Shown here: piece by piece, positions 18,046-26,624 of the stretch
How the letters are laid out: each line of letters starts with the position of its first letter
Position numbering within the stretch: position 1 is the first letter of the stretch
Assembly (NCBI RefSeq): GCF_004320525.1
Contig: NZ_SIHX01000012.1
Span: 1 to 64,000, forward strand
Direction of reading: 5' to 3'
Length of the DNA: 64,000 bases
Origin: Arthrobacter sp. S39
Lineage (GTDB): Bacteria; Actinomycetota; Actinomycetes; Actinomycetales; Micrococcaceae
The notes under the pieces: generated by a model
What the model saw: the letters and a program-made list of their open reading frames with translations, nothing else
The model's database searches: none
Told to the model about the DNA's origin: nothing
Program-made: the position numbers and the translations under genes

Positions 18046-20612
18046 AATGGCTTGAGCAGGCACCACGAGTGGACACGGCTGTGTCCTTCGGCAGGCCGTG
18101 GCCGCAGGGCGACCTGGATGCCGCGGCCGTCCCAGGCATCCGGATTGCCGATTCCGGCCTTGCCCACGAGGCCCGCCCGCTGGCTTACTGGCCTGACGGC
18201 ACCGTCAAGTGGACCGCCCATGCAGTGGTGGTTCCGGCCGGCACGGACGCCGCGGCACTGGAACCGAAGCTTGCCCCGGCCCTGGAACCGGCCGCTGCAC
18301 CCGCGCAGCCGTCCCGGCTGTTGGCGGCCTCCGACGGCGGGACCATCCGCGTCGACACCGGAGCATTTGCGGTGGCCATCCCCTCTGGAAGCCAGACGGC
18401 GGGTGCTGCGCTCACCGGCCCGTTCACTGCACCCGACGGGCGCCAACTCGGCGACGCCCTGCGGCTCGTGGTCAGCGCGCCGGATGCCCAGGCCAGCGTC
18501 GAGTCCGCGGCGATCGAAACTCCAGGGGCCGTGCGGACGGTGGTCCGGATCGAAGGGGCCGTCGCCGCGCGTGGCGCCGAACTGCTCCGTTTCATCATCC
18601 GGCTCACGTTCTTCGCCGGGCAGGCCACCGTGCAGGTCACCCAGACGCTGCTGTTCCAGGACGCAGCCAAGGACCGGATCATCAAAGGGATCGGGCTGCG
18701 GCTGGACCGCAGCCTCAGCGGGGACCTTCTCAACCGCCGCGTCAGCATCGCGGGGGACACCGCCGTCTACACCGAACCCGTCCAGTCCCTCTACACCCGT
18801 TCCTTCAGCGGCGACAACCCGGACTATGCCCACCAGCTCGCCGGCCAGGCCGTCGCCGAGACACCCGAGACCGCAGAGCTGTTCGCCGTCGGACGGCAGA
18901 ACGCCGTCTGGTCCGCCTTCCGCGTGACACAGGAATCCGAGGACTACTTCCGGCTGGAGAAGCAGACCAAAGCCAAGCTGCTGCCCGTCCGGATGGGCAA
19001 AGGCCACCGCAGCCAGGGACTCCTCTACGCCGGAGACACCACAGGCGGCGTGGCCGTTACCCTTCGCGGCTTCTGGCAGAAATACTCGGCCGCCCTCGAA
19101 GTGGACGGCATGGCCGGCGATTCCGCCGCGTTCACTGCCTGGTCCTGGGCCGAGTCCGTGGAACCCATGGACCTGCGCCACTACACGGACGAATGCCACG
19201 TGCCCAGCGCCTACGAGGGCTTCGACGAACTGCGCTCCACCCCGGAAGGTGTAGCCAACACCTCCCACATCTCGTTCGACTTTGTGGAGGCTTCCCCGTC
19301 CAACGACTGGCTCTGGGAGCTCGCCTGCGAACGCCAGCAGCCCGCCCAGCCGGTCTGCGCCCCGGAGCTGTACTACTCCTCCCGCGCCGCCGGCACCACG
19401 TGGGGGCTGCCGGAAACGGAACCCGCCGGCGCCGCCGTCGAACAGCGGCTCGACGGCCTGGTGGACTTCTACACCCGGGAAGTGGAGCAGCGCGGCTGGT
19501 ACGGCTACTGGAACTACGGCGACTTTATGCACAGCTACGACCAGTACCGCCACCAGTGGCGCTACGACCTTGGCGGCTTCGCCTGGGCCAACAACGAACT
19601 GGCACCCAACATGTGGCTCTGGCAGTCGTTCCTGCGCACCGGGGACGCCCGGGCCTTCCGCCTGGCCGAGGCGATGACCTGGCACAGCGCAGAGGTTGAC
19701 CGGCACCACTTCGGCGAGTACTCCCAGCTGGGCTCCCGGCACAACGTGGTCCACTGGGGCTGCGGCTGCAAGGAAGTGCGGATCAGCATGGCCGGCCTGC
19801 ACCGCTACTACTACTTCCTCACCGGGGACGAACGCATCGGCGAACTCCTCTCCGAAGTCCGTGACGCCGAGCACGCGCTGGACCGGCTGGACCCCATGCG
19901 TGAGTTCTACGGGCGGACCACGGAACGGACCCACATCCGGATCGGACCCGACTGGTCGGCCCTGGTGTCCAACTGGTTCAGCCAATGGGAACGCACCGGC
20001 GAGAGCCAGTGGAAGGACCGGATCGTGAAGGGCATCGGCCAGCTTGAGGCCATGCCCCACGGTCTTCTTTCCGGGCCCACCCTGGAGTTCGACGCCTCGG
20101 CCCTGGACCTGCACCACATGTTCACCGGGACCGAGGGCGGTTTTCACATGATCATCGCCTTCGGCGCCCCGCAGGTGTGGATGGAGGTGGCCGAGGCGCT
20201 GGACCACGACGGTTTCCGCCGGATGCTCGCCGACTTCGGCAGGTTCTACGCCCTGCCCGAAGCCGAAAAGCAGCGCCTCACCGGCGGCGCCCTGGACGAC
20301 ACCCACTTCAGCTGGCCGTCCATGGCCACCGGAATGATGGCCTACGGCGCCTGGTACTACCGCGACGAGGAACTTGCCGCCACGGCCTGGAACGTCCTGC
20401 TGGAGAACGCCGGCGGCGGGCTGAATGCACCCTTCGCCGCATCGCTGCAGCGGGCACAGACCTGGCGGCCTGTCGTCGAACACCCCAACATCTCCACCAA
20501 CTGGGCCTCCCAGTGGGGCCTGAACGCCATGCTCTGCCTGGAACTGATCGGCCCGCCGGGGGAGCCCCGCTGGGCCGCACATGCCCGCGACCTGACCAGC
20601 ACGACCACCTGA
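18042..20612 (+). CDS. YetA/PcRGLX-like rhamnogalacturonan exolyase family protein
   Basis: 856 residues, nearly the length of B. subtilis YetA (857). The GTG start overlaps the upstream stop by 4 bp and has AAAGAGGAG before it. An N-terminal beta (RIFT-barrel-like) domain with AYWPDGTVKW is followed by a beta-sandwich and a C-terminal helical toroid rich in Trp/Tyr/His (WYGYWNYGDFMHSYDQYRHQ). These features fit the PcRGLX/YetA family related to PL26 exolyases that release unsaturated disaccharides from rhamnogalacturonan. The lplABC-type genes come next, as yetA sits next to lplABCD in B. subtilis. Lyase activity is inferred. Confidence 0.82.
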   Translation: MKWLEQAPRVDTAVSFGRPWPQGDLDAAAVPGIRIADSGLAHEARPLAYWPDGTVKWTAHAVVVPAGTDAAALEPKLAPALEPAAAPAQPSRLLAASDGGTIRVDTGAFAVAIPSGSQTAGAALTGPFTAPDGRQLGDALRLVVSAPDAQASVESAAIETPGAVRTVVRIEGAVAARGAELLRFIIRLTFFAGQATVQVTQTLLFQDAAKDRIIKGIGLRLDRSLSGDLLNRRVSIAGDTAVYTEPVQSLYTRSFSGDNPDYAHQLAGQAVAETPETAELFAVGRQNAVWSAFRVTQESEDYFRLEKQTKAKLLPVRMGKGHRSQGLLYAGDTTGGVAVTLRGFWQKYSAALEVDGMAGDSAAFTAWSWAESVEPMDLRHYTDECHVPSAYEGFDELRSTPEGVANTSHISFDFVEASPSNDWLWELACERQQPAQPVCAPELYYSSRAAGTTWGLPETEPAGAAVEQRLDGLVDFYTREVEQRGWYGYWNYGDFMHSYDQYRHQWRYDLGGFAWANNELAPNMWLWQSFLRTGDARAFRLAEAMTWHSAEVDRHHFGEYSQLGSRHNVVHWGCGCKEVRISMAGLHRYYYFLTGDERIGELLSEVRDAEHALDRLDPMREFYGRTTERTHIRIGPDWSALVSNWFSQWERTGESQWKDRIVKGIGQLEAMPHGLLSGPTLEFDASALDLHHMFTGTEGGFHMIIAFGAPQVWMEVAEALDHDGFRRMLADFGRFYALPEAEKQRLTGGALDDTHFSWPSMATGMMAYGAWYYRDEELAATAWNVLLENAGGGLNAPFAASLQRAQTWRPVVEHPNISTNWASQWGLNAMLCLELIGPPGEPRWAAHARDLTSTTT

Positions 20613-20710
20613 ACCGCACCAACCTGCACTGCACCACCTGAAACTGCATCACCCGACCCCGGTGAAGTGACCTGCCGGAATCAACCCCGAAGAAGTGGAA
20701 AAGGAACAAC

Positions 20711-22240
20711 ATGATCACCAGAAAACTCAGCCTGGCCGCCGCCGTCGTGACCGCCACGGCCCTGACCCTGACCGCATGCGGAGCGGGTGAAGCCCCCGCC
20801 GTGGATACCACCAAAATCAGCATTATGGCGCCGTTCCTGGAGGCGCAGCCGCCGTCCGCCGACGGTGCCGTGCAGAAGAAGTTCGAGGAGTTCACCGGCA
20901 AGGATGTGAACATCACCTGGGCACCGAACGCTTCCTACGAAGACAAAATGAACATCACGCTGGCCTCCTCCGAGATCCCCCAGATCATGGTGGTGCAGAG
21001 CAAGTCGCCCGGGTTCGTCAAGAATGCCGAGGCAGGCGCCTTCTGGGACCTCACCGACAAGCTGGACGCGTACCCCAACCTGAAGACCACCTTCCCCGAG
21101 GTGCAGAACAATGCCAGCGTCAACGGCAAGGTCTACGGCGTCTTCCGGGCCCGCGGACCCATGCGGGCAGCCGTAATGTTCCGCCAGGACTGGCTGGATA
21201 AGCTCGGCCTGGAGGCACCGAAAACCACCGAGGACCTCTACAACGTGGCCAAGGCCTTCACCGAGCAGGACCCGGACGGCAACGGCCAGAATGACACCTG
21301 GGGCATCACCATCCCCAAGTGGGGCGCTCTCGGCTCCAACAGCCCCTACGACATCATCGAAGAGTGGTACGGCGCCGGGAACCGCTGGACCGAAAAAGAC
21401 GGAAAGCTGATCCCGAGCTTCGAAACCGAGGAATTCCTCGAAGCCAACCGCTTCGTCAAGAAGATGGTTGACGAGAAGCTCATCAACCCGGACTTCGCCA
21501 CGTTCGACGGCACCAAATGGAACGAGCCGTTCTTCAACGGCAAGGGCGGCATCATCGTCGACGTCGACTCCCGCGTCAGCGTCCTGATCAACCTGTTCAA
21601 GCAGGCCAACCCCAACGACTTCGAAAACAAGGTGGGCTTCGTCGGCAACCTCAAGGGACCGGACGGCGAACTCAACGCGCACCCCACCGACGGCTACTCC
21701 GGATTCCTGGCCATTCCCAAGACCAGCGTCCGCACCGAGGCTGAGCTGAAGAACGTCCTGGAATTCCTGAACACCATGAACGGCAAGGAAGTGGCCACGC
21801 TCTTCAACAACGGCATCGAAGGCGTGAACTTCGCCGTCGAGGACGGCAAGGCAGCCACCATCAAGCCCGAAACGCCCGAGGGCAAGGCTGTAGCCACCGA
21901 CATCAAGAGCTACGCACAGCTGGGCACCAACGTCACCGGCAACAACTTCTACCCCGTCAAGCAGGCCTCTGAGTACGAGCAGAAAGTCTACGACCGGCGC
22001 GTAGAGGTCATGGCGGAGGACCTGAAGAGTGCCGTCTACAACCCGGCAGCGGCCTTCGTTTCACCCACGTACGTGGCAAAGGGTGCGCAGCTGGACAACA
22101 TCGTGGCGGATGCCCGGATCAAGTACCTGGCGGGCCAGATCGATGAGCAGGGCCTGAAGGACGCCATCAAGCTGTGGAAGTCCAGTGGCGGCGACAAGGT
22201 CCAGGAAGAGATCAACAAGCTCTGGCAGGACAGCAAGTAG
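20711..22240 (+). CDS. LplA/YtcQ-type solute-binding lipoprotein
   Basis: 509 residues, longer than ordinary CUT1 binding proteins, as usual in the LplA group. Lipobox LTACG near residue 20; ribosome binding site AAAAGGA. The sequence FRARGPMRAAVMFRQDWLDK and the adjacent LplB/LplC-type permeases fit. In Bacillus this group imports rhamnogalacturonan oligosaccharides (YtcQ/YteP/YtcP). It should sit on the outer face of the membrane and deliver substrate to the two permeases downstream. Confidence 0.9.
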   Translation: MITRKLSLAAAVVTATALTLTACGAGEAPAVDTTKISIMAPFLEAQPPSADGAVQKKFEEFTGKDVNITWAPNASYEDKMNITLASSEIPQIMVVQSKSPGFVKNAEAGAFWDLTDKLDAYPNLKTTFPEVQNNASVNGKVYGVFRARGPMRAAVMFRQDWLDKLGLEAPKTTEDLYNVAKAFTEQDPDGNGQNDTWGITIPKWGALGSNSPYDIIEEWYGAGNRWTEKDGKLIPSFETEEFLEANRFVKKMVDEKLINPDFATFDGTKWNEPFFNGKGGIIVDVDSRVSVLINLFKQANPNDFENKVGFVGNLKGPDGELNAHPTDGYSGFLAIPKTSVRTEAELKNVLEFLNTMNGKEVATLFNNGIEGVNFAVEDGKAATIKPETPEGKAVATDIKSYAQLGTNVTGNNFYPVKQASEYEQKVYDRRVEVMAEDLKSAVYNPAAAFVSPTYVAKGAQLDNIVADARIKYLAGQIDEQGLKDAIKLWKSSGGDKVQEEINKLWQDSK

Positions 22241-22322
22241 CAGACCCCCGGCGCCGTTGGCCGGCCCGTACACCGTGCGGGCCGGCCGGCGGCGGATCCC
22301 CACCACCAGAAAGGAGGCCTGA

Positions 22323-23345
22323 ATGTCGCAACTGACAGATGCACTGGCCTCGAACATCGGCGCCGGCGACGGTGCCAGAACGGAGCCCGGCAACGCCGGA
22401 AAGCGGAGCAAAAAGCCGGGCAAGGCCCCGAAAGTTCCGCGCGGCAAGTTCTCGGTTCATTTCGCGCACTACAAGTGGCTTTACCTGTTGCTGCTGCCCG
22501 GCGTGCTGTACTTCGCCGTGTTCCGCTACGCCCCGATGTACGGCGTGTCCATCGCGTTCAAGGACTACGTCCCGTTCCTGGGGGTCAACGCCAGCCCGTG
22601 GGTGGGGTTCACGCATTTCCAGGACTTCTTCTCCAACCCCGACTTCGGCCGCCTGCTGGGCAACACCCTGATCCTGGCGTTCCTGAACCTGGGCGTGGCA
22701 TTCCCGCTGACCATCGTGCTGGCGCTGCTGCTGAACGAGGTCCGCCTCTCCATCCTCAAGCGCACCGTCCAGACCCTGGTCTACATCCCGCACTTCCTGT
22801 CCTGGACCATTGTGGCGTCGCTGAGCTTCCTGCTCTTCGCGCTGGACTTCGGCCCGCTGTTCCTGTTCATCAACAACGTGCTGGGCACGGACATCGACTT
22901 CCTCTCCGATCCCGCCTGGTTCCGGCCGCTGATCGTGCTGCAGGAAATCTGGAAGAACACCGGCTGGGGAACCATCATCTTCCTCGCCGCCCTGGCCACC
23001 GTGGACCAGGACCAGTACGAGGCCGCCATCATCGACGGCGCCGGCCGGTTCCGCCGGGTCTGGCACATCACCCTGCCCGGGATCCGCTCCACCATCATCG
23101 TGATGCTCATCCTCGCGATCGGGCAGATGCTCAACACCGGCTTCGAGCAGATCTACCTGATGACCAATGCCCTGAACCGCGATGTGGCCGACGTCTTCGA
23201 CACCTACGTCTACTTCGTGGGCATCACCCAGGGCGCCTACTCCTACTCCACCGCCGTGGGACTGTTCAAGTCATTGGTGGGCATCGTGCTGATCTTCGGC
23301 ACCAACGCCCTGGCCAAGCGGTTCAACCAGAGCGGACTGTTCTAA
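22323..23345 (+). CDS. LplB/YteP-type ABC permease
   Basis: 340 residues. A charged, Lys/Gly-rich N-terminus of about 45 residues precedes the first membrane segment (YKWLYLLLLPGVLYFAVFRY). The EAA loop is YEAAIIDGAGRFRRVWHITL. AGAAAGGAGG precedes the ATG. The stop shares one base with the start of the next permease. Partner of the permease at 23345 in an oligosaccharide importer. Confidence 0.9.
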   Translation: MSQLTDALASNIGAGDGARTEPGNAGKRSKKPGKAPKVPRGKFSVHFAHYKWLYLLLLPGVLYFAVFRYAPMYGVSIAFKDYVPFLGVNASPWVGFTHFQDFFSNPDFGRLLGNTLILAFLNLGVAFPLTIVLALLLNEVRLSILKRTVQTLVYIPHFLSWTIVASLSFLLFALDFGPLFLFINNVLGTDIDFLSDPAWFRPLIVLQEIWKNTGWGTIIFLAALATVDQDQYEAAIIDGAGRFRRVWHITLPGIRSTIIVMLILAIGQMLNTGFEQIYLMTNALNRDVADVFDTYVYFVGITQGAYSYSTAVGLFKSLVGIVLIFGTNALAKRFNQSGLF

Positions 23346-24217
23346 TGAAGATTCACAACACCACCGGCGGGCGGATCTTCGACGCCGCCAACTATGTCTT
23401 CCTGACCCTGATCGGCGTCATCACGCTGCTGCCGTTCATCTACGTCTTCGCCGGCTCCTTTGCCACCGAAGCCGAAATCACCCGGCGGGCCTTCTTCGTC
23501 TGGCCCGAACAGTTCAGCCTGGGCTCCTACGAATACATCTTCTCCACCCCGGCGTTCATCCGCGCCCTGGTGACCACGGTCCTGGTCACCGCGGTGGGCA
23601 CCGTGGTGCAGCTGATCCTGACCGTGACCATGGCCTACCCGCTGGCCAAAAGGAACCTCCGCGGCCGCCAGCTCATCCTGTCCCTGGTGGTCTTCGCCAT
23701 GGTCTTCTCCGGCGGCATGATCCCCACCTTCCTGCTGATCAAGGACCTCGGCCTCCTCAACAGCTACTGGGCCCTGATCCTGCCCGCGGCGATCAACCCG
23801 TTCAGCCTGATCATCATCAAGAACTTCTTCCAGGAACTCCCCGCCGAGCTGGAGGAATCCGCCAAAATGGACGGCGCCACCGAGGTCGGGATCCTCTGGC
23901 GGATCCTGCTGCCGCTCTCCAAACCGGTGCTGGCAACGTTCGCGCTGTTCTACGCCGTGGGAATCTGGAACGACTTCATGTCACCCCTGCTCTACCTCTC
24001 GGACAACTCGAAGTGGACCCTGCAGATGTACCTGCGCCAGGTCACCGCTTCCTCCGACCTCCTCGGCACCGGAAACGTGGACCCGAACTACATCCCGCCC
24101 GAACAGGGCATCAAGTTCGCCGTCATCGTCGTCGCCACCCTGCCGATCCTGATCTTCTACCCCTTCCTGCAGAAGCACTTCGCCAAGGGCATGCTGATCG
24201 GCTCCGTCAAGGGCTGA
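23345..24217 (+). CDS. LplC/YtcP-type ABC permease
   Basis: 290 residues from the ATG at 23345, which overlaps the upstream stop (TAATG). The frame is open far upstream through the LplB gene but without coding character there, so the junction start is correct. Six membrane segments and the EAA loop (LEESAKMDGATEVGILWRIL). The C-terminus (YPFLQKHFAKGMLIGSVKG) is typical of LplC-like proteins. Confidence 0.92.
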   Translation: MKIHNTTGGRIFDAANYVFLTLIGVITLLPFIYVFAGSFATEAEITRRAFFVWPEQFSLGSYEYIFSTPAFIRALVTTVLVTAVGTVVQLILTVTMAYPLAKRNLRGRQLILSLVVFAMVFSGGMIPTFLLIKDLGLLNSYWALILPAAINPFSLIIIKNFFQELPAELEESAKMDGATEVGILWRILLPLSKPVLATFALFYAVGIWNDFMSPLLYLSDNSKWTLQMYLRQVTASSDLLGTGNVDPNYIPPEQGIKFAVIVVATLPILIFYPFLQKHFAKGMLIGSVKG

Positions 24218-24245
24218 CCGCCCCGAGAACAACAGAAAGCACAGC

Positions 24246-24995
24246 ATGAAAATCCTGCTCGCCGGAGATTCCACGGTGGCCAACTGTCCCACTCACGAGT
24301 ACCCCATGAGCGGCTGGGGAGCACAGCTGCCCGGGCACGTCTACACCTGGGCGGCCGTTCACAACTTCGCCAAGGGCGGGGCCAGCACGGAGTCCTTCCG
24401 CGAGGAGGGGCTCTGGGCACAGCTGCTGGACACCGTCGCGGAGGGCGACCTCGTCCTGATCCAGTTCGGGCATAACGACCAGAAAAAGGTCCACCTCGCG
24501 GCCAGGACCGGCTACGCCGCCAACCTCCGCACCATGGTGGCGGACGTGCGTGCCCAGGGTGCCGTGCCGGTGCTCTGCACTTCCGTGGAGCGCAGGCACT
24601 TCCTGGACGGGCCGACGTCGGACACTGTCCTGGAAGAAAGCCTGGAGGACTACCCCGAAGTGGTCCGCGAGATCGCACTCGAGCTGCAGCTGCCCGTCGT
24701 CGACCTTAACAGCTGGACCCGCGCGCTGTATGAGGAGCTGGGGGTTGAGGAATCGCAATCCCTGTTCTGCCATTTCGGGCCCGGCGAGCACGCCTTCTGG
24801 CCTGCCGGGCTGGCGGACAACACGCACTTCTCCCAGCGTGGAGCGGCCCTCGTGGCCGAGGAAGTTGCCACCCAGCTGGGGCGCCTCGGCTTCGGCCCAA
24901 AGCAACGCGGGGTTACGTCCGGCCCAATAATGGACGAAAATTGGGCCGATAGTGACCCCGCCTTGGGGGTAGGTACGACGGCGGGGCGGGGCTAG
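24246..24995 (+). CDS. GDSL rhamnogalacturonan acetylesterase-like protein (YesT/YesY type) with an altered C-terminus
   Basis: 249 residues. Block I is AGDST (nucleophile Ser in GDS), the Gly/Asn block appears as FGHNDQ, and the catalytic Asp-His block as DNTHFSQRG. This matches rhamnogalacturonan acetylesterases of the SGNH superfamily (CE12), which remove acetyl groups from galacturonic acid. No signal peptide, so it would act on imported fragments. After about residue 218 the frame reads through a large palindrome (24903-24965), so the last 30 residues or so (GVTSGPIMDENWADSDPALG and onward) are probably not part of the ancestral protein. Confidence 0.85.
   Translation: MKILLAGDSTVANCPTHEYPMSGWGAQLPGHVYTWAAVHNFAKGGASTESFREEGLWAQLLDTVAEGDLVLIQFGHNDQKKVHLAARTGYAANLRTMVADVRAQGAVPVLCTSVERRHFLDGPTSDTVLEESLEDYPEVVREIALELQLPVVDLNSWTRALYEELGVEESQSLFCHFGPGEHAFWPAGLADNTHFSQRGAALVAEEVATQLGRLGFGPKQRGVTSGPIMDENWADSDPALGVGTTAGRG
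24903..24965. repeat. Palindromic element inserted at the 3' end of the esterase gene
   Basis: Arms 24907-24928 and 24940-24961 pair at 18 of 22 positions around an 11-nt loop; the inner CGGCCCAAT/ATTGGGCCG and outer GCGGGGT/ACCCCGC parts are perfect. It lies inside the reading frame of the GDSL esterase and ends 31 nt before the YesU-like start. It may act as an RNA hairpin between the two genes. Confidence 0.75.
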
Positions 24996-25667
24996 GTGGG
25001 TGCGCCGCGCGCCGGCACCGGCCTGCTGTACAGCAACCCGCTCGCCGGCCCGGCGGATGTGGCCGGCTGGGTGGCGGAAGGACCGCTGGGCCTGGCCAGC
25101 CACGACGGCGCGCTGGAGCTGTCCGGCTCGCTGGACGACGAAGAGTTCGGGGACCATGCGCACTGGACGTTCTGGTGCCCGGAGGAATTCCCGGACGGCA
25201 TCCGGATCAGCTGGGACTTCCTTCCCCTCGCGGAACCGGGCCTGGCCATGCTGTTCTTTTCAGCCGTGGGCCACGAAGGACGGGACCTGTTCTCCGCCAG
25301 CCTGGTGCCGAGGACCGGGTACTACCCGCAGTACCACTCCGGCGACATCGACGCCCTCCACGTCTCCTATTTCCGGCACAAGTACGAGTCTGAGCGGGCC
25401 TTCCGCACCTGCAACCTTCGGAAGAGCGCCGGTTTTGAACTGGTGGCCCAGGGCGCCGATCCGCTGCCTCCCACCGAGGATGCCGTGGATTTCTACCGGA
25501 TGGACGTGGTGAAGGACGGGCCGCGCGTGGCGTTCTCCATCAACGGGCTGACCCTCTTTGAATGGTCGGACCCGTCGGACAAGGTGCTGGGCGGGGGCCG
25601 CATCGGTTTCCGGCAGATGGCACCGCTCAGGGCGGCCTACCGGAACCTCACAGTGGAGAAGATCTAG
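24996..25667 (+). CDS. YesU-like protein (DUF1961)
   Basis: 223 residues from a GTG directly after the upstream stop. Segments such as HWTFWCPEEFPDGIRISWDF, SGDIDALHVSYFRHKYESE and RAFRTCNLRKSAGFEL match the DUF1961 family of B. subtilis YesU as I know it. The fold is a concanavalin-like beta sandwich; activity is not established. It closes the rhamnogalacturonan operon, mirroring yesT-yesU in Bacillus. Confidence 0.9.
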   Translation: MGAPRAGTGLLYSNPLAGPADVAGWVAEGPLGLASHDGALELSGSLDDEEFGDHAHWTFWCPEEFPDGIRISWDFLPLAEPGLAMLFFSAVGHEGRDLFSASLVPRTGYYPQYHSGDIDALHVSYFRHKYESERAFRTCNLRKSAGFELVAQGADPLPPTEDAVDFYRMDVVKDGPRVAFSINGLTLFEWSDPSDKVLGGGRIGFRQMAPLRAAYRNLTVEKI

Positions 25668-25692
25668 GGGCGCTGGGCTGGAAGGCGCGAAC

Positions 25693-26211
25693 TCAGATGG
25701 CGGGGGACCGGCGTTCGATCAGGACGGTGTCGCGCCACTGCCCGGTGAGCGGTCCGTGGGACATCCTGGCGATGCGCTGGCGGCGGCCCACCACAACGTA
25801 GCCGTTGGCGAGGTGGAGTTTGAGGCTGGCCTCATTTTCGGGAAAGACGCTGGCCTGGACGGTCCAGATGCCGTCACGTTCCGTGGATTCAGCCAAGGCG
25901 CGCAGCAGCTTTGCCCCCAAGCCGAGTCCGCGGGCAACGGCTGCGACATAGACGGAGTGTTCCACCACGCCGGCGTAGGCGGGGCGGGCGGAAACGGGGG
26001 AGACCGCAGCCCAGCCGAGGATTCCGCCGTCGGCCGTTTCGGCGACGAGCCGGTGGCGCGGCAGTCTAGTGGCGTTGAACCGTTCCCAGCCGGGCGCCTC
26101 CGATTCGAAGGTAGCGTGTCCGGTGGCGATTCCTTCGGCGTAGATCCGCTGGACCGCCGGCCAGTCGCCGTCGAGCATGGGACGTATGGCCACATCTGAC
26201 TGTTCCGGCAT
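25693..26211 (-). CDS. GNAT acetyltransferase of the phosphinothricin/arsinothricin type (ArsN1-like)
   Basis: 172 residues from the ATG at 26211, two bases after the ArsR stop, so the genes are coupled; a longer open frame upstream only overlaps arsR. The sequence follows the phosphinothricin acetyltransferase pattern: RIYAEGIATGHATFE, YVAAVARGLGLGAKLL (acetyl-CoA loop), VFPENEASLKLHLANGY and WRDTVLIERRS. ArsN1 proteins of this family are found in ars operons and acetylate the arsenic antibiotic arsinothricin. The substrate here is inferred from its place next to arsR; phosphinothricin-type activity is possible. Confidence 0.8.
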   Translation of the reverse strand: MPEQSDVAIRPMLDGDWPAVQRIYAEGIATGHATFESEAPGWERFNATRLPRHRLVAETADGGILGWAAVSPVSARPAYAGVVEHSVYVAAVARGLGLGAKLLRALAESTERDGIWTVQASVFPENEASLKLHLANGYVVVGRRQRIARMSHGPLTGQWRDTVLIERRSPAI

Positions 26212-26213
26212 GG

Positions 26214-26564
26214 TCACAGGGTGGCCAGGAGTCCGGCCGTCTCTTCCAGGGCCCCCGGGACGAGGGAGTAGTAGGCCCAGGTGCCGCGCTTTTCGCGGTG
26301 CAGCAGGCCGGCCTCCACCAGGATCTTCAGATGGTGGGAGACCGTGGGCTGGCCCAGGTCCAGCGGCTCCGTCAGGTCGCACACGCAGGATTCACCGGAG
26401 GCGTCCGCCTTGACGATGGACAGCAGCCGCAGCCGGTTCGGATCGGCCAGCGCCTTGAAGACCAGGGCCTTCTGCTTCGCTTCCTCGGCGCCCAGGGCAG
26501 GGACTCCCGAGGGAGTGCAGCAGGCTTCATCCGTGGCCTGATCGAGCATGGGCAGCAATTTCAT
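26214..26564 (-). CDS. arsR: ArsR-family arsenic-responsive repressor
   Basis: 116 residues from the ATG at 26564. An earlier ATG at 26585 overlaps the operator and is less likely. Winged-helix DNA-binding domain with LGQPTVSHHLKILVEAGLLH and wing REKRGTWAYYSLVP. CVC at residues 60-62 in the recognition region is the usual As(III) site; an extra CC pair lies near residue 15. It should repress its own operon and the divergent genes through the two ATTGACARTCATCAAT sites. Confidence 0.93.
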   Translation of the reverse strand: MKLLPMLDQATDEACCTPSGVPALGAEEAKQKALVFKALADPNRLRLLSIVKADASGESCVCDLTEPLDLGQPTVSHHLKILVEAGLLHREKRGTWAYYSLVPGALEETAGLLATL

Positions 26565-26581
26565 ATATCCATTATGCCCTG

Positions 26582-26601
26582 ACATTGACAGTCATCAATG
26601 T
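26582..26601. promoter_or_regulatory. ArsR operator before arsR
   Basis: ACATTGA (26582-26588) and TCAATGT (26595-26601) form a perfect 7-bp inverted repeat with 6-nt spacing. The inner 16 bp (ATTGACAGTCATCAAT) differ by one base from the site at 27428-27443. It lies 18 nt upstream of the arsR start. Confidence 0.8.
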
Positions 26602-26624
26602 AATCGGTGAACGGCCGCTGAAGG

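Noticed and set aside
18003..20582. 859-codon open frame on the minus strand opposite the YetA-like gene
   Set aside because: It mirrors the plus-strand gene almost exactly, has no family resemblance and arises from GC-rich codon use.
22475..24217. Long single frame suggesting a 580-residue protein
   Set aside because: The first half overlaps the LplB gene out of frame and has no coding character; the true permease begins at 23345.
24996..25667. Family GH16 or other glycoside hydrolase
   Set aside because: The concanavalin-like fold lacks a GH16 catalytic ExDxxE motif; the sequence follows DUF1961/YesU.
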